A stretch of 22,507 bases of DNA. It comes from KLAP211 sp964650085. Lineage in GTDB: Bacteria > Patescibacteriota > Dojkabacteria > J137. The notes below the pieces were generated by a model that had not been told where the DNA came from, ran no database searches, and worked only from the letters and a program-made list of their open reading frames with translations. The stretch is from positions 1-22,507 of the forward strand of contig CAZYSE010000014.1 in the NCBI GenBank assembly GCA_964650085.1, written 5' to 3'. Position 1 is the stretch's first letter; the number at the start of each line of letters is the position of its first letter. The translations under genes were made by a program, and so were the position numbers. Positions 6,766 to 14,168 of this stretch are shown piece by piece.

Positions 6766-6776
6766 AAAGGGATTAT

Positions 6777-7871
6777 TTATTCTTCCTCTTCTTCAATTTC
6801 AGCAATATCCCCAGCTCGCATTCCTTTTTGAGTCTCTTCGATAATATCGTCGATTAATCCTTCCATCACTTCTTCAACTTTGAACCAACTTTTATGAATT
6901 CTGTGATCTGTAATTCTAGACTGTGGGAAGTTGAATGTTCTTATCTTTGAAGATCGTTCCGAGTCACTAACTGCTTCAGATTTAATCTGTTGAGTTTGAG
7001 CAGATCTTTTTTCTCTTTCTAGCTCTTCAAGCTTACTAGCCAACACGCTCATAGCAAGATCTTTATTCTTATGTTGCGATTTACCTTGTTGAGAAGTAAC
7101 GATAATTCCTGTAGGGATATGAAGAATTCGAACAGCAGAGTCTGTAGTGTTAACAGATTGTCCACCTGGTCCACTCGATCTATAAACATCGATTCTAATA
7201 TCATTTGGGTTTATTGAAACGTCTTTATATTCAAATTGAGGAATAACTGCAACTGAAACTGTAGATGTGTGAATCCTTCCAAGAGCTTCTGTCTTAGGAA
7301 CTCTCTGAACTCTATGAACGCCACTTTCAAATCTAAAGATAGCATATGAGCTTGGCTCATCTACCAAGAAAATTGCTTCGTTAATTCCTCCTTCTGCTTT
7401 TTGCTCAAGAGATAGCATTTCTACTTTGTAACCTTTAGCTGCACAGTATTTGATATAAACTTTGTAAAGTTCTTCCGCAAATAGAGAGGCCTCCGTACCT
7501 CCAACACCTGGGCGAATTTCTATGATTGCTTTCTTATCATCATTTTCTAGTGGCGTTGCAGTAAGTAGCTCAAATTTCGACATTAAAGGTATTAATTTGA
7601 CTTCAATTGTTTGGTTCTCGGCAGTTGCGTCTGCAGTGTAATCAGGATCAGCTACGAGCTCTAGATTACCTTCGTGTTGCTCGGCCAGTTTTGATACCTC
7701 AGCATAAAGACCTAATATTTCATTTGTTTTTGTGAGTTCTTTAAAAGCATTAATGCTATCTGCAGAATTATAGTCGCTGACTGTAGCGGTTTTCTCACTA
7801 AGTTCTTGTTTAAGATTTCGAAACTTTTGAATATCAAACGCTTGAATTTTACTTTTAATTTCTTCTATCAC
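6777..7871 (-). CDS. prfA: Peptide chain release factor 1
   Basis: This 364-residue class I release factor recognises UAA and UAG and triggers peptidyl-tRNA hydrolysis. It carries IIEIRPGVGGTEASLFAEEL (116-135), the stop-codon-reading P-x-T loop as PKT (192-194) in HRVQRVPKTEALGRIHTST, and the catalytic GGQ (236-238) in SSGPGGQSVNTTDSAVR. P-x-T rather than SPF identifies RF1, not RF2. The start is GTG (7869-7871), since no nearby ATG exists. A TATAAT lies exactly six bases upstream, so the message is probably leaderless. The downstream 90 bp hold a repeat and then the IMPase-family gene. prmC is not beside it. Confidence 0.95.
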   Translation of the reverse strand: MIEEIKSKIQAFDIQKFRNLKQELSEKTATVSDYNSADSINAFKELTKTNEILGLYAEVSKLAEQHEGNLELVADPDYTADATAENQTIEVKLIPLMSKFELLTATPLENDDKKAIIEIRPGVGGTEASLFAEELYKVYIKYCAAKGYKVEMLSLEQKAEGGINEAIFLVDEPSSYAIFRFESGVHRVQRVPKTEALGRIHTSTVSVAVIPQFEYKDVSINPNDIRIDVYRSSGPGGQSVNTTDSAVRILHIPTGIIVTSQQGKSQHKNKDLAMSVLASKLEELEREKRSAQTQQIKSEAVSDSERSSKIRTFNFPQSRITDHRIHKSWFKVEEVMEGLIDDIIEETQKGMRAGDIAEIEEEEE

Positions 7872-7877
7872 TTTCTA

Positions 7878-7907
7878 ATTATAATCAAAATAGAGTAGCT
7901 ATGAAAA
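7878..7907 (-). promoter_or_regulatory. Promoter of prfA with leaderless geometry
   Basis: On the minus strand TATAAT (7883-7878) is followed by six bases and then the GTG start codon, so transcription would begin at or next to the G of GTG. The best -35 is TTTTCA (7907-7902), a 4/6 match with an 18-bp spacer. It overlaps the tail of the rpmE terminator. Confidence 0.5.
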
Positions 7908-7941
7908 TACCCTGTAGTAGAGCAAGCTCACCACAGGGTAT
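7904..7941 (-). terminator. Terminator of rpmE
   Basis: ATACCCTGT and ACAGGGTAT (7907-7915 and 7933-7941) are perfect 9-bp arms. Inside them GTGAGC and GCTCTAC pair further around a TT loop, so almost the whole 35 bases fold into one hairpin. In the minus direction it is followed by a short T-run (four T). It lies between the rpmE stop and the prfA promoter. The short T-run makes it a moderate-quality terminator. Confidence 0.65.
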
Positions 7942-7961
7942 TAAAAATCAAAGAGAGTTAT

Positions 7962-8270
7962 CTACTTGATGTTCATCAACATGTCTTTTAGAGACATACC
8001 AGCTGATTCAGTTTTCTTTGCAATTTGCTTCTTTTCCTTCTTCTTTACAAGGTTAGCAGACATTTCTGCTGCGACAGCTTTCTTCTTATTGAACTTCTCA
8101 ACTAAGTCGTCTCTGTCTACAAGGATTTCCTTTCCTGTATAGAAAGGGTGGCAGTTGCTACATAATTCAACTTTTAGTTCTTCTTCTGTAGAACCTAAGT
8201 GTCGAACGAAGCCACAACTTGAACAAGTTACTGTTGCTGCAAAATATTTTGGTTGGATTGATTTTTTCAT
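7962..8270 (-). CDS. rpmE: Large ribosomal subunit protein bL31 with C-terminal extension
   Basis: This is bL31 of the zinc-binding (C+) type: MKKSIQPKYFAATVTCSSCG at the start, cysteines C16, C19, C37 and C40, and the signature CSNCHPFYTGKE (37-48) followed by KFNKK. Usual bL31 is about 70 residues. This one has 102, with roughly 35 extra residues that are Lys/Ala-rich and end in AGMSLKDMLMNIK. bL31 bridges the 50S central protuberance and the 30S head, so the tail may make extra ribosome contacts. The ATG at 8270 has an AAGGA nine bases upstream and its own promoter. A terminator hairpin separates it from prfA. Confidence 0.92.
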   Translation of the reverse strand: MKKSIQPKYFAATVTCSSCGFVRHLGSTEEELKVELCSNCHPFYTGKEILVDRDDLVEKFNKKKAVAAEMSANLVKKKEKKQIAKKTESAGMSLKDMLMNIK

Positions 8271-8279
8271 AATCTAGTT

Positions 8280-8284
8280 TCCTT
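8280..8284 (-). promoter_or_regulatory. Shine-Dalgarno of rpmE
   Basis: AAGGA on the minus strand lies nine bases before the rpmE ATG. It is the only other recognisable Shine-Dalgarno in the window besides that of rpsU. Confidence 0.6.
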
Positions 8285-8307
8285 AAATAGCTTTTTAATG
8301 TGCTAGA

Positions 8308-8336
8308 ATTATATCTGTAAATATCGAAATAGTAAA
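8308..8336 (-). promoter_or_regulatory. Promoter of rpmE
   Basis: On the minus strand TTTACT (8336-8331, 4/6) and a perfect TATAAT (8313-8308) are spaced by 17 bp. The start would be near 8301 and the leader about 30 nt. It lies in the 88-bp divergent spacer shared with the plus-strand gene at 8359. Confidence 0.6.
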
Positions 8337-8358
8337 GCTTAATTTTATATATCATAAT

Positions 8359-8874
8359 ATGCAAATCAAGATATCTGATGGTTCAATTACAATCGAAAAT
8401 AACGAGGGTTCATCTGCAAGTATTAGTTTTGATAACGGTTTCAAAGTCACTATTGGAAAAGTAGAAATCACAAAGCCTGGAGAATACGAATACGAGAACA
8501 TCTCAGTTAAGGCACAAGATGCTAAGTTAGCTAAAACAGCTAACATAAATATACTCGCCATTTATGTTGATAACTTTAATGTTCTTTTAGTGCCAGACAC
8601 TAAAGATCTTAAGCCAGAATATGATAATGATCTCGATGTCGCAGACATGCTATTCGTAACAAATGAGACAGGCGATCTAAAGAATCTTGCAAATGTTGTC
8701 GATCCAAAAATAGTATTTACTGGAAAACTAAAAAAATATGCTAGAGCAGAGGACGAGGCATTAAAGTCAATTACACAGAATATTCAAACTACTAAAACAA
8801 TTAAACTTAAGGAAGGAGAACTTGGCTCAGCCTCAGAAGCTGCACCAGTTCTTGCTGTATATATCTTAGAATAA
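8359..8874 (+). CDS. Probable degenerate metallo-beta-lactamase-fold protein
   Basis: This 171-residue protein has no signal peptide or membrane segment. Several stretches resemble a CPR-rich family of Zn-hydrolase-like MBL-fold proteins: VEITKPGEYEYENISVKA (35-52) for that family's IxGPGEYExxGxxVxG, VDNFNVLLVPD (71-81), ADMLFVTNE (96-104), and a VDPKIVFTG segment (113-121) for its xxPKIVIPxH. The zinc-binding HxHxDH motif is absent and there is no histidine at all, so it cannot be an active metallohydrolase. The homology is by eye and moderate. It ends one base before the dnaB ATG, implying coupled expression. The start has AT-rich upstream DNA (TTTTATATATC) and no Shine-Dalgarno. Confidence 0.55.
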   Translation: MQIKISDGSITIENNEGSSASISFDNGFKVTIGKVEITKPGEYEYENISVKAQDAKLAKTANINILAIYVDNFNVLLVPDTKDLKPEYDNDLDVADMLFVTNETGDLKNLANVVDPKIVFTGKLKKYARAEDEALKSITQNIQTTKTIKLKEGELGSASEAAPVLAVYILE

Positions 8875-8875
8875 T

Positions 8876-10207
8876 ATGGCACAAGGCATAGCCCCTTTCA
8901 ACTTAGAAGCAGAGAAAGCTGTAATAGGATGCATAATCATCGATAATGACAACATTATCAAGATTATAGACATTATTAAGCCAGATCATTTCTACGACCA
9001 GCGAAATTTCCAAGTCTACGAAACAATCATAAAGCTACACAGCGGGGGTAAAGTTGTTGATTTGCTAACTCTTTCAACCGAATTAGGAAAAAAAGGTAAA
9101 AAAGGAGCAGATTCTGCATATATTGCCGAACTTGTAGAATCGGTTCCTTCGGTTTCAAACATAGAAGAATATGCCCTTATAGTGCGAGAAAACGCTATGA
9201 GAAGATTCCTAATGAGATTAGGAAATGATATGGAGACAAAGTCAAAGAACTTTGATATCGAAGTTGATAAAGTAATCGATGAAATGGAGAACGACTTGTT
9301 CAACATTTCAGAGAACGCAACAACTAGCGAACTGTTTAACGCAGCAACTCTTCTTGAGATGCAAATGAAGAGAGCAGATGAGTACGCAAAAAATCCTAAC
9401 TCAATTCGTGGTATTCCAACTGGAATCAAGGCGCTAGATGCCCATTTAAATGGTTTACACAACTCCGACTTAGTAATCATTGCTGCTAGACCCAGCGTTG
9501 GTAAGAGTGCTTTTGGCTTTGATATCTGTAGGCACATTAGTGTTAATGAAAAAAAGACGGTCTGTATATTCAGCCTCGAGATGCCTGCACTACAAGTGAT
9601 TGACAGAATATCCTCACAACAAACAGGTATTAGTTTGTGGAACATTAAAACTGGAAGTATGTCAAAAGACGACTACAAAAGGTATGCAATGGAGGTGGGA
9701 AAGATATCAGAATCGAAACTATTTGTAGATGAAACTCCTGGAGTTAGTATTATGCAACTCCGAAGTAAAGCTAGAAAAGTTAAAATGCAGTATGGTTTAG
9801 ACCTAATTATGGTTGACTACCTTCAGCTTATGCAGGGTTCTGGAAGATCACAAGACAGTAGAGCAAATGAAATTGCAGAAATTTCGAGATCCTTAAAGAT
9901 TCTTGCAAGAGAATTAAACGTACCAATCCTAGCTTTGTCTCAGCTAAACAGAGCTGTAGAAAATAGACCTGACAAAACTCCTCAGCTTTCAGACCTGAGG
10001 GAGTCTGGATCTATTGAACAAGATGCCGACTTGGTAATGTTCCTGAGTAGGGACATTAACGAAGAATTGTCAGAAGATAAGACTGATTATGGAGACAATT
10101 TGAGTAAGGTTGACATTATAATTGCTAAACATAGAAATGGACCTGTAGGAAAAGTTAAGCTCAGATTTGATGGAGCAAAGCAGAAATTCTACGATGCAGC
10201 TGAGTAG
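8876..10207 (+). CDS. dnaB: Replicative DNA helicase DnaB
   Basis: This 443-residue hexameric helicase unwinds the fork 5' to 3' on the lagging strand and recruits primase. The N-terminal domain begins IAPFNLEAEKAVIGCII (5-21), typical of DnaB. The RecA-like motor has IRGIPTGIKALDAHLNGL (177-194), Walker A ARPSVGKS (204-211), IFSLEM (231-236), Walker B DLIMVDYLQLM (309-319), LSQLNRAVENRPDKTPQLSD (354-373), and KHRNGPVG (418-425) with the likely arginine finger R420. No intein is present. The ATG follows the upstream stop by one base and has no Shine-Dalgarno. The stop (TAG) nearly abuts the tRNA-Leu promoter. Confidence 0.96.
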   Translation: MAQGIAPFNLEAEKAVIGCIIIDNDNIIKIIDIIKPDHFYDQRNFQVYETIIKLHSGGKVVDLLTLSTELGKKGKKGADSAYIAELVESVPSVSNIEEYALIVRENAMRRFLMRLGNDMETKSKNFDIEVDKVIDEMENDLFNISENATTSELFNAATLLEMQMKRADEYAKNPNSIRGIPTGIKALDAHLNGLHNSDLVIIAARPSVGKSAFGFDICRHISVNEKKTVCIFSLEMPALQVIDRISSQQTGISLWNIKTGSMSKDDYKRYAMEVGKISESKLFVDETPGVSIMQLRSKARKVKMQYGLDLIMVDYLQLMQGSGRSQDSRANEIAEISRSLKILARELNVPILALSQLNRAVENRPDKTPQLSDLRESGSIEQDADLVMFLSRDINEELSEDKTDYGDNLSKVDIIIAKHRNGPVGKVKLRFDGAKQKFYDAAE

Positions 10208-10211
10208 TTAA

Positions 10212-10220
10212 TGCTATAAT
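10212..10220 (+). promoter_or_regulatory. Extended -10 promoter of tRNA-Leu
   Basis: TGCTATAAT is a perfect extended -10 right after the dnaB stop. It puts the transcription start near 10227, about 10 nt before the mature tRNA. No good -35 is seen, which extended -10 promoters can tolerate. It resembles the rpsU promoter element at 1-9. Confidence 0.55.
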
Positions 10221-10236
10221 TCTAAGCTAATCTAAT

Positions 10237-10322
10237 GCCGAAGTGGTGGAACTGGTAGACACGTCAGACTCAAAATCTGGTGAAGCTCAAACTTCGTGAG
10301 GGTTCGAGTCCCTCCTTCGGTA
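10237..10322 (+). tRNA. tRNA-Leu (anticodon CAA)
   Basis: The cloverleaf reads well. The acceptor stem GCCGAAG pairs with CTTCGGT (G1:U72 wobble), and A73 is the discriminator expected for Leu. The D arm contains TGGTAGAC. The anticodon loop CTCAAAA gives CAA at 10271-10273, reading UUG. A long class II variable arm (TGAAG/CTTCG) and the T arm GAGGG-TTCGAGT-CCCTC follow. The 3' CCA is not encoded, so it must be added by CCA-adding enzyme. Confidence 0.95.
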
Positions 10323-10480
10323 TAAATAATGAAGTTCGAAGCAAGAAATTCGAAGATCTATAAATTCAACTTAGATCCTAGATCTGATCTTCAGAGCAGC
10401 TCCTTGCCGGAGGTGCGAACATAATCGACAGCATTTACCTTAACCTTCAACTTAACCTTAATCTTGTATCATTTTCACCT
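10323..10480 (+). repeat. Composite intergenic repeat after tRNA-Leu
   Basis: The spacer begins purine-rich (GAAGTTCGAAG, AAATTCGAAGATC), passes a small hairpin (GCAGCTCC 10396-10403 with GGAGGTGC 10409-10416), then becomes pyrimidine-rich (TTACCTTAACCTTCAAC, CTTAACCTTAATC). The 13-mer at 10451-10463 matches 2948-2960 exactly. As with that copy, the pyrimidine-rich part sits shortly upstream of an operon promoter. No gene is seen here. Confidence 0.5.
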
Positions 10481-10490
10481 TGCACTTTGA

Positions 10491-10521
10491 TTGTGCTTTT
10501 TATATCATTTATTCGTATAAT
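10491..10521 (+). promoter_or_regulatory. Promoter of the envelope-ruv operon
   Basis: A perfect TATAAT is at 10516-10521. The best -35 is TTGTGC (10491-10496), with a long 19-bp spacer. The start near 10528 leaves a leader of about 11 nt before the ATG at 10539. It would drive the gene string to 16307. Confidence 0.5.
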
Positions 10522-10538
10522 TCAGTTTAAAAAAGCAT

Positions 10539-11276
10539 ATGGAAGAATTCGTCTCATCAATATTAAGTTCAGAATTAGATTTTAATGAAGTAGGAAAACT
10601 ATTTCTTATTTGGATCGCTGCATTATGGGTAGTTTTTTGTGTTTGGGTATTTGTTGATGCTAAGAAGCGATATAAAAGTAGCGCATGGGCATTTTTCTTT
10701 TTCTTTGCGGTTTTGATCTTAAACTTCCCAGCCTTAGTTCTATATTTAATAATTAGGCCAGAAAACGAGGAGAATCACGTTATTTACTTAGCAAATGAGT
10801 CTACTTCATCAGTAACCGGAGGTGTTAATGTCCCGCTCATCAATTTCACAGGTGAGGATGGCCTTGTTAAGCTTTCGTTATCCCTTAGCATGAGCAAAGG
10901 TGTTAATGAAGATGTACAGTTTGATATCAAGGTTAACGATACAGATAAATTTGAAATTACCGAAGCTCCAGTAAAAGAATCATTAGATCTTGCAGTAAAT
11001 GTAGACTCCGATAGTGTTGTAGAGAAGGAAGATAAGCCTAAAAAGAAATCTAGATTGTCTTTAGAAAAATTTAGACAAAGAACTTCAAGCTTAGGTAGCT
11101 CACTAAGATCTAAGCTGACACTTCCTAAAAGGAAGGTGAAAGTTAAAGAAATTGAGGTTGAGAAGGTTGAAGAATCTGCTCCTGTAGTGGATGATAAGCC
11201 AGTTGCGGAAGAAAAACCTGAATCAGTACCTGAGGCAGAAACAAAGGCCGCAGAAGCTACTGAGAAGTCAAAATAA
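10539..11276 (+). CDS. Two-pass membrane protein with long charged cytoplasmic tail
   Basis: I do not recognise this 245-residue protein as a named family. It has two transmembrane segments (about 19-40 and 49-71) joined by VDAKKRYKSS. The pattern, ending in YLIIRPENEE, resembles the small N-terminal membrane module found in phospholipase D-nuclease-like proteins, but no PLD catalytic motif follows. After about residue 75 there is a soluble part, then a strongly charged, probably disordered tail: a basic region (KKKSRLSLEKFRQR and LPKRKVKVK) followed by an acidic Glu/Pro/Ala-rich end. The basic stretch could bind nucleic acid or lipid. It is first in the operon and 21 nt ahead of the LCP-like gene. 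Confidence 0.7.
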   Translation: MEEFVSSILSSELDFNEVGKLFLIWIAALWVVFCVWVFVDAKKRYKSSAWAFFFFFAVLILNFPALVLYLIIRPENEENHVIYLANESTSSVTGGVNVPLINFTGEDGLVKLSLSLSMSKGVNEDVQFDIKVNDTDKFEITEAPVKESLDLAVNVDSDSVVEKEDKPKKKSRLSLEKFRQRTSSLGSSLRSKLTLPKRKVKVKEIEVEKVEESAPVVDDKPVAEEKPESVPEAETKAAEATEKSK

Positions 11277-11297
11277 GCCCAATAAAAATATCAAGCA

Positions 11298-12443
11298 ATG
11301 GACAAAAATATTCAAAGCTTCTTCAACAAGCTTAAGCGTCGCGTCCTTAAGAATAGAAGGAAGCTAAATCTTAAAACAGTTGTTCAAGACACTGCAGGTG
11401 GATTATTCAGAACACTATCTTCAGCTAGACTCCCATTAATAATTTTCACTTTCATTGCTTCAGTACTACTACTACTCGTATTTGTTAAATACTTATCAAT
11501 TTCTCCTGTCTCACTACAATTTGATACAGGAGTTAATGAGGAGGTACTCAAAACATACGATTCAAATCTCAATATATTGTTTATCGTAATGGACGATCGC
11601 GAGGAAGGCTATAAATTTATCAACAAAATGGATGTAGTTTTGGTTGATAACAACGCTAAGAGGGTAAGCAATTTATCGATAAATGAAGATCTAATAGTCA
11701 ATCTCAATAAGGAGAAAGTGCCTATTAGGAATCTTTACAACTTCCTAGATGGGTCTAGTGTGCAGAGGTTAGATAACCTTATGTTGAATATAAGCAACTA
11801 CACAGGTCTTCGTTTGGATAGATATTTCATAGTTAATTTAAGCGATTTAGAAACCATGGAGACCTTAGCAGGGTTTTCTGGAAGCAATAACCTAGACTAT
11901 ATCAACTATTATAAAAATCCTCTCAATTTTCTATCGTATATTCTCAACTTTGAGGGGTATAGAGAAGCCTTCAGAACTAATTTAAATAGAGTAGAATTTA
12001 CTGGACTAATGAACTCATTTGGAAACTTTTCAGTCACAAGCAGTTCAATAGGAATAGCGCAAGGTATTGCAGAAGGAGAAAATATTTCTGGTGACCAAGG
12101 TAAAATCGATACCGCTATTACTCAATTTCTTAGAGATATTGATATTTTAAAAGAACAAATCAGGGTGGAGATATATAATGCTACTTCTATTCAAGGAGCG
12201 GCTACAAAGGTCTCTAGAAGGCTTAAAATCTATGGTATAGATGTTGTTAAAACAGGTAACTATCCCGAAACAGTAGAAAAGTCGGGCATGTTCTTAGCAG
12301 GAAATAAAGCTCAGATGATCAGTAACTTTAACGAAATTAAACGAGCCTTCCGAGGAGATATCCAAGAGCTCAAAGAATATAAATATAACTATTCAGGTGA
12401 TATAATTTTGATAATAGGAGATGATTATCAATACCTCAGATAG
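11298..12443 (+). CDS. LytR/CpsA/Psr-like envelope protein with LytR_C domain, catalytic residues not conserved
   Basis: The 381 residues comprise a basic cytoplasmic start, one transmembrane segment (about 45-67), a degenerate LCP-like domain (about 90-200: NILFIVMDDREEG, MDVVLVDN, then LDRYFIVNLSDLETMETLAG) and a C-terminal LytR_C domain (about 288-377: IRVEIYNATSIQGAATKVS, GIDVVKTG, GDIILIIGDDY). LCP enzymes transfer glycopolymers to the cell wall. Their conserved Arg-Asp in the SxPRDxx motif is here SINED (127-131), so phosphotransfer is doubtful. A scaffold or regulatory envelope role is more likely. It is 7 nt upstream of yebC. Confidence 0.75.
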   Translation: MDKNIQSFFNKLKRRVLKNRRKLNLKTVVQDTAGGLFRTLSSARLPLIIFTFIASVLLLLVFVKYLSISPVSLQFDTGVNEEVLKTYDSNLNILFIVMDDREEGYKFINKMDVVLVDNNAKRVSNLSINEDLIVNLNKEKVPIRNLYNFLDGSSVQRLDNLMLNISNYTGLRLDRYFIVNLSDLETMETLAGFSGSNNLDYINYYKNPLNFLSYILNFEGYREAFRTNLNRVEFTGLMNSFGNFSVTSSSIGIAQGIAEGENISGDQGKIDTAITQFLRDIDILKEQIRVEIYNATSIQGAATKVSRRLKIYGIDVVKTGNYPETVEKSGMFLAGNKAQMISNFNEIKRAFRGDIQELKEYKYNYSGDIILIIGDDYQYLR

Positions 12444-12450
12444 TTAAAGT

Positions 12451-13176
12451 ATGGCAGGCCATTCAAAATGGAATAACATTAAACGCGTTAAAGCTGCAGA
12501 AGATTCCAAACGAAACAAGATTTTTACAAAACTTTCCAAAGACATTGTTAGCGCAGTCAAGGTTGGGGGTTCACCTGACCCAAAGATCAATACAGGACTG
12601 AAGTCTGCAATTGATCGTGCAAAGTCTTTTAACTTACCTTCGGATAAGATAGAAAAGGCAATTAAAAAAGCTTCCGGGGTAAGGGAATCGGGAGAACTAA
12701 TCGTAACAAAAGTATATGAGGCACAGTTTGAAGACGGAATAGAAGCTATAATTGTATTTGAAACTGATAATCCCAATAGGTCTTTCAATGAAGTTAGAAT
12801 GGCTGTAAATAAGTTACAGGGAAAATTGCTTAATGAAGGATCATTGAAATGGAAGTTTAAAGAATTTTATCGAGTAAAGATTTCTGACATACACAAATCA
12901 GAAGTAGAGGTATTATTTACATTAGATGGTGTTGATAGCATTGACTACAAAGAAGAAACAGAAGAAGTTGAAATACTGATTACAAAAGAATTTGGATATA
13001 ACATAGCTAACTTATACAAAGAATTTAAAGATGTAATTGTTGATTCAATATACATTTCTTCGAATGGTATTCTTGTACCACAAGACTTTATTGAAGTCGC
13101 TGAAGAGATACTTGAAGATGCTGTAGATTTTGAGAGTATATTTTTTAATAGAGTATATGAGAGTTTTAGGGATTGA
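12451..13176 (+). CDS. yebC: YebC/TACO1-family protein
   Basis: This 241-residue protein has the unmistakable N-terminus MAGHSKWNNIKRVKAAEDSK, then FTKLSKDIVSAVKVGG and LKSAIDRAKSFNLPSDKIEK. Family members have been described as DNA-binding transcriptional regulators and, more recently, as translation factors that help ribosomes through difficult sequences. The C-terminal domains 2 and 3 look complete. The conserved placement just ahead of ruvC is seen in many bacteria. It ends with TGA at 13174-13176, inside the start of ruvC, so translation is coupled and UGA is read as stop. Confidence 0.94.
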   Translation: MAGHSKWNNIKRVKAAEDSKRNKIFTKLSKDIVSAVKVGGSPDPKINTGLKSAIDRAKSFNLPSDKIEKAIKKASGVRESGELIVTKVYEAQFEDGIEAIIVFETDNPNRSFNEVRMAVNKLQGKLLNEGSLKWKFKEFYRVKISDIHKSEVEVLFTLDGVDSIDYKEETEEVEILITKEFGYNIANLYKEFKDVIVDSIYISSNGILVPQDFIEVAEEILEDAVDFESIFFNRVYESFRD

Positions 13177-13636
13177 TGTAGGATTTGCCATCTGTGGATG
13201 GAGTATTGTAGATAAAGTCGCAGGTGGAGGCTTCAAGCTTATAGACTTTGGGGTGATAACAACTAGTAAAGAGCTAGATATGCCTGAGCGACTAGAGATA
13301 ATTTACTCAGGTTTTCAGTCGATAATAGACAGGTATAAACCGGAAGAAGTAGCCATCGAGGATATTTTCTTCTTTAAAAATGAGAAGACGATCATCAATG
13401 TGAGTCAAGTTAGAGGCGTGATACTACTTGCAAGTTTCCAAAGCAAACTTAAGATATATAAATATACGCCATTACAGGTTAAAATGGCTGTGACAGGATA
13501 TGGTAGAGCTGAAAAGAAAGCTGTACAAGAGATGGTGAAACGAATATTTAAATTATCTTATATCCCAGAACCAGATGATGCAGCCGATGCAGTAGCAATC
13601 GCATATTGTCATCATAACAACATAAAATATGATTAA
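13157..13636 (+). CDS. ruvC: Holliday-junction endonuclease RuvC
   Basis: From ATG 13157 the protein is 159 residues, the normal length. The longer frame from 13130 adds MRVYFLIEY, which is foreign to the family. RuvC starts with the MRVLGIDVG strand that must be N-terminal. Catalytic acidic residues are all present: D7 (GIDVG), E68 (AIEDIFF), and D141 and D144 (EPDDAADAVA). The TGYGRAEKKAVQ segment (113-124) matches the family. RuvC resolves Holliday junctions moved by RuvAB. It overlaps yebC by 20 nt and ruvA by 8 nt, so the ruv genes are tightly coupled. Confidence 0.93.
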   Translation: MRVLGIDVGFAICGWSIVDKVAGGGFKLIDFGVITTSKELDMPERLEIIYSGFQSIIDRYKPEEVAIEDIFFFKNEKTIINVSQVRGVILLASFQSKLKIYKYTPLQVKMAVTGYGRAEKKAVQEMVKRIFKLSYIPEPDDAADAVAIAYCHHNNIKYD

Positions 13637-14168
13637 CTACATAAAAGGAAATATTAAACTCAAGTTCGACGATGCTTTACTTATCGTAGCAAATAATATT
13701 GGGTTTAAGATAAATATAGCTAACATAGACAATTTGATTCTGGAGTCCGAAATCGAGCTGTATGTAAAGGGTTATGTCAGAGATGACGTGTATGTTTACT
13801 ACGGATTTAAAACGACAAAGGAGTATGAACTGTTCGAAAAGCTTATAAAAGTCGATGGGGTTGGCCCAAAGACTGCTATGTCTATCTTAGCTAAGATTCC
13901 TGTAAACGAGCTGATAACTCATATTGGAAAAGCAGATTTCGCAAAAATCAAAAGTTACGGAATTTCGGATAAGATAGCTAAAAAAATAGTCGTTGAACTT
14001 GCGAACTTGGATATGGATTTAAGTACAGAAGGCGGAGATATTCCAAAAGAGGCTGTAGAGGCTTTAATGAATCTTGGATTTACAAAGGAGACGATAGTAG
14101 CTAAGTTAGCTAACATTTCATTTTCAACAGCTGAAGAATATATTAAGTATTTTTTGAAAAATAGATGA
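13629..14168 (+). CDS. ruvA: Holliday-junction DNA helicase subunit RuvA
   Basis: This 179-residue protein has the three RuvA domains. An OB-fold is at about 1-62 (MINYIKGNI, ending VYVYYGF). Two helix-hairpin-helix motifs follow (VDGVGPKTAMSIL 75-87 and YGISDKIAKKIVVEL 110-124). A C-terminal RuvB-contacting domain comes after an acidic linker (PKEAVEALMNLGFTKE, 139-154). The tetramer holds the four-way junction and loads RuvB. It is somewhat shorter than the usual 190-205 residues, mainly in the OB part. It begins inside ruvC and its TGA overlaps the ruvB ATG (ATGA). Confidence 0.94.
   Translation: MINYIKGNIKLKFDDALLIVANNIGFKINIANIDNLILESEIELYVKGYVRDDVYVYYGFKTTKEYELFEKLIKVDGVGPKTAMSILAKIPVNELITHIGKADFAKIKSYGISDKIAKKIVVELANLDMDLSTEGGDIPKEAVEALMNLGFTKETIVAKLANISFSTAEEYIKYFLKNR

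Noticed and set aside
6687..6767. N-terminal extension of the IMPase-family gene from TTG 6767
   Set aside because: It is encoded by a dispersed low-complexity repeat and begins with TTG. The family N-terminus fits ATG 6686 or 6671.
9016..9645. A 209-codon open frame on the minus strand inside dnaB
   Set aside because: It lies fully antisense to a clear dnaB. Its Ser/Phe/Ile-rich translation has no recognisable motif.
13130..13156. Longer RuvC start at 13130
   Set aside because: RuvC must begin at the strand carrying D7 (MRVLGIDVG). The extra residues come from the yebC coding sequence in another frame.
13174..14168. UGA recoded to glycine, as in some CPR phyla
   Set aside because: yebC and ruvA both end in TGA at the expected protein ends, overlapping the next start codon, so UGA acts as stop.
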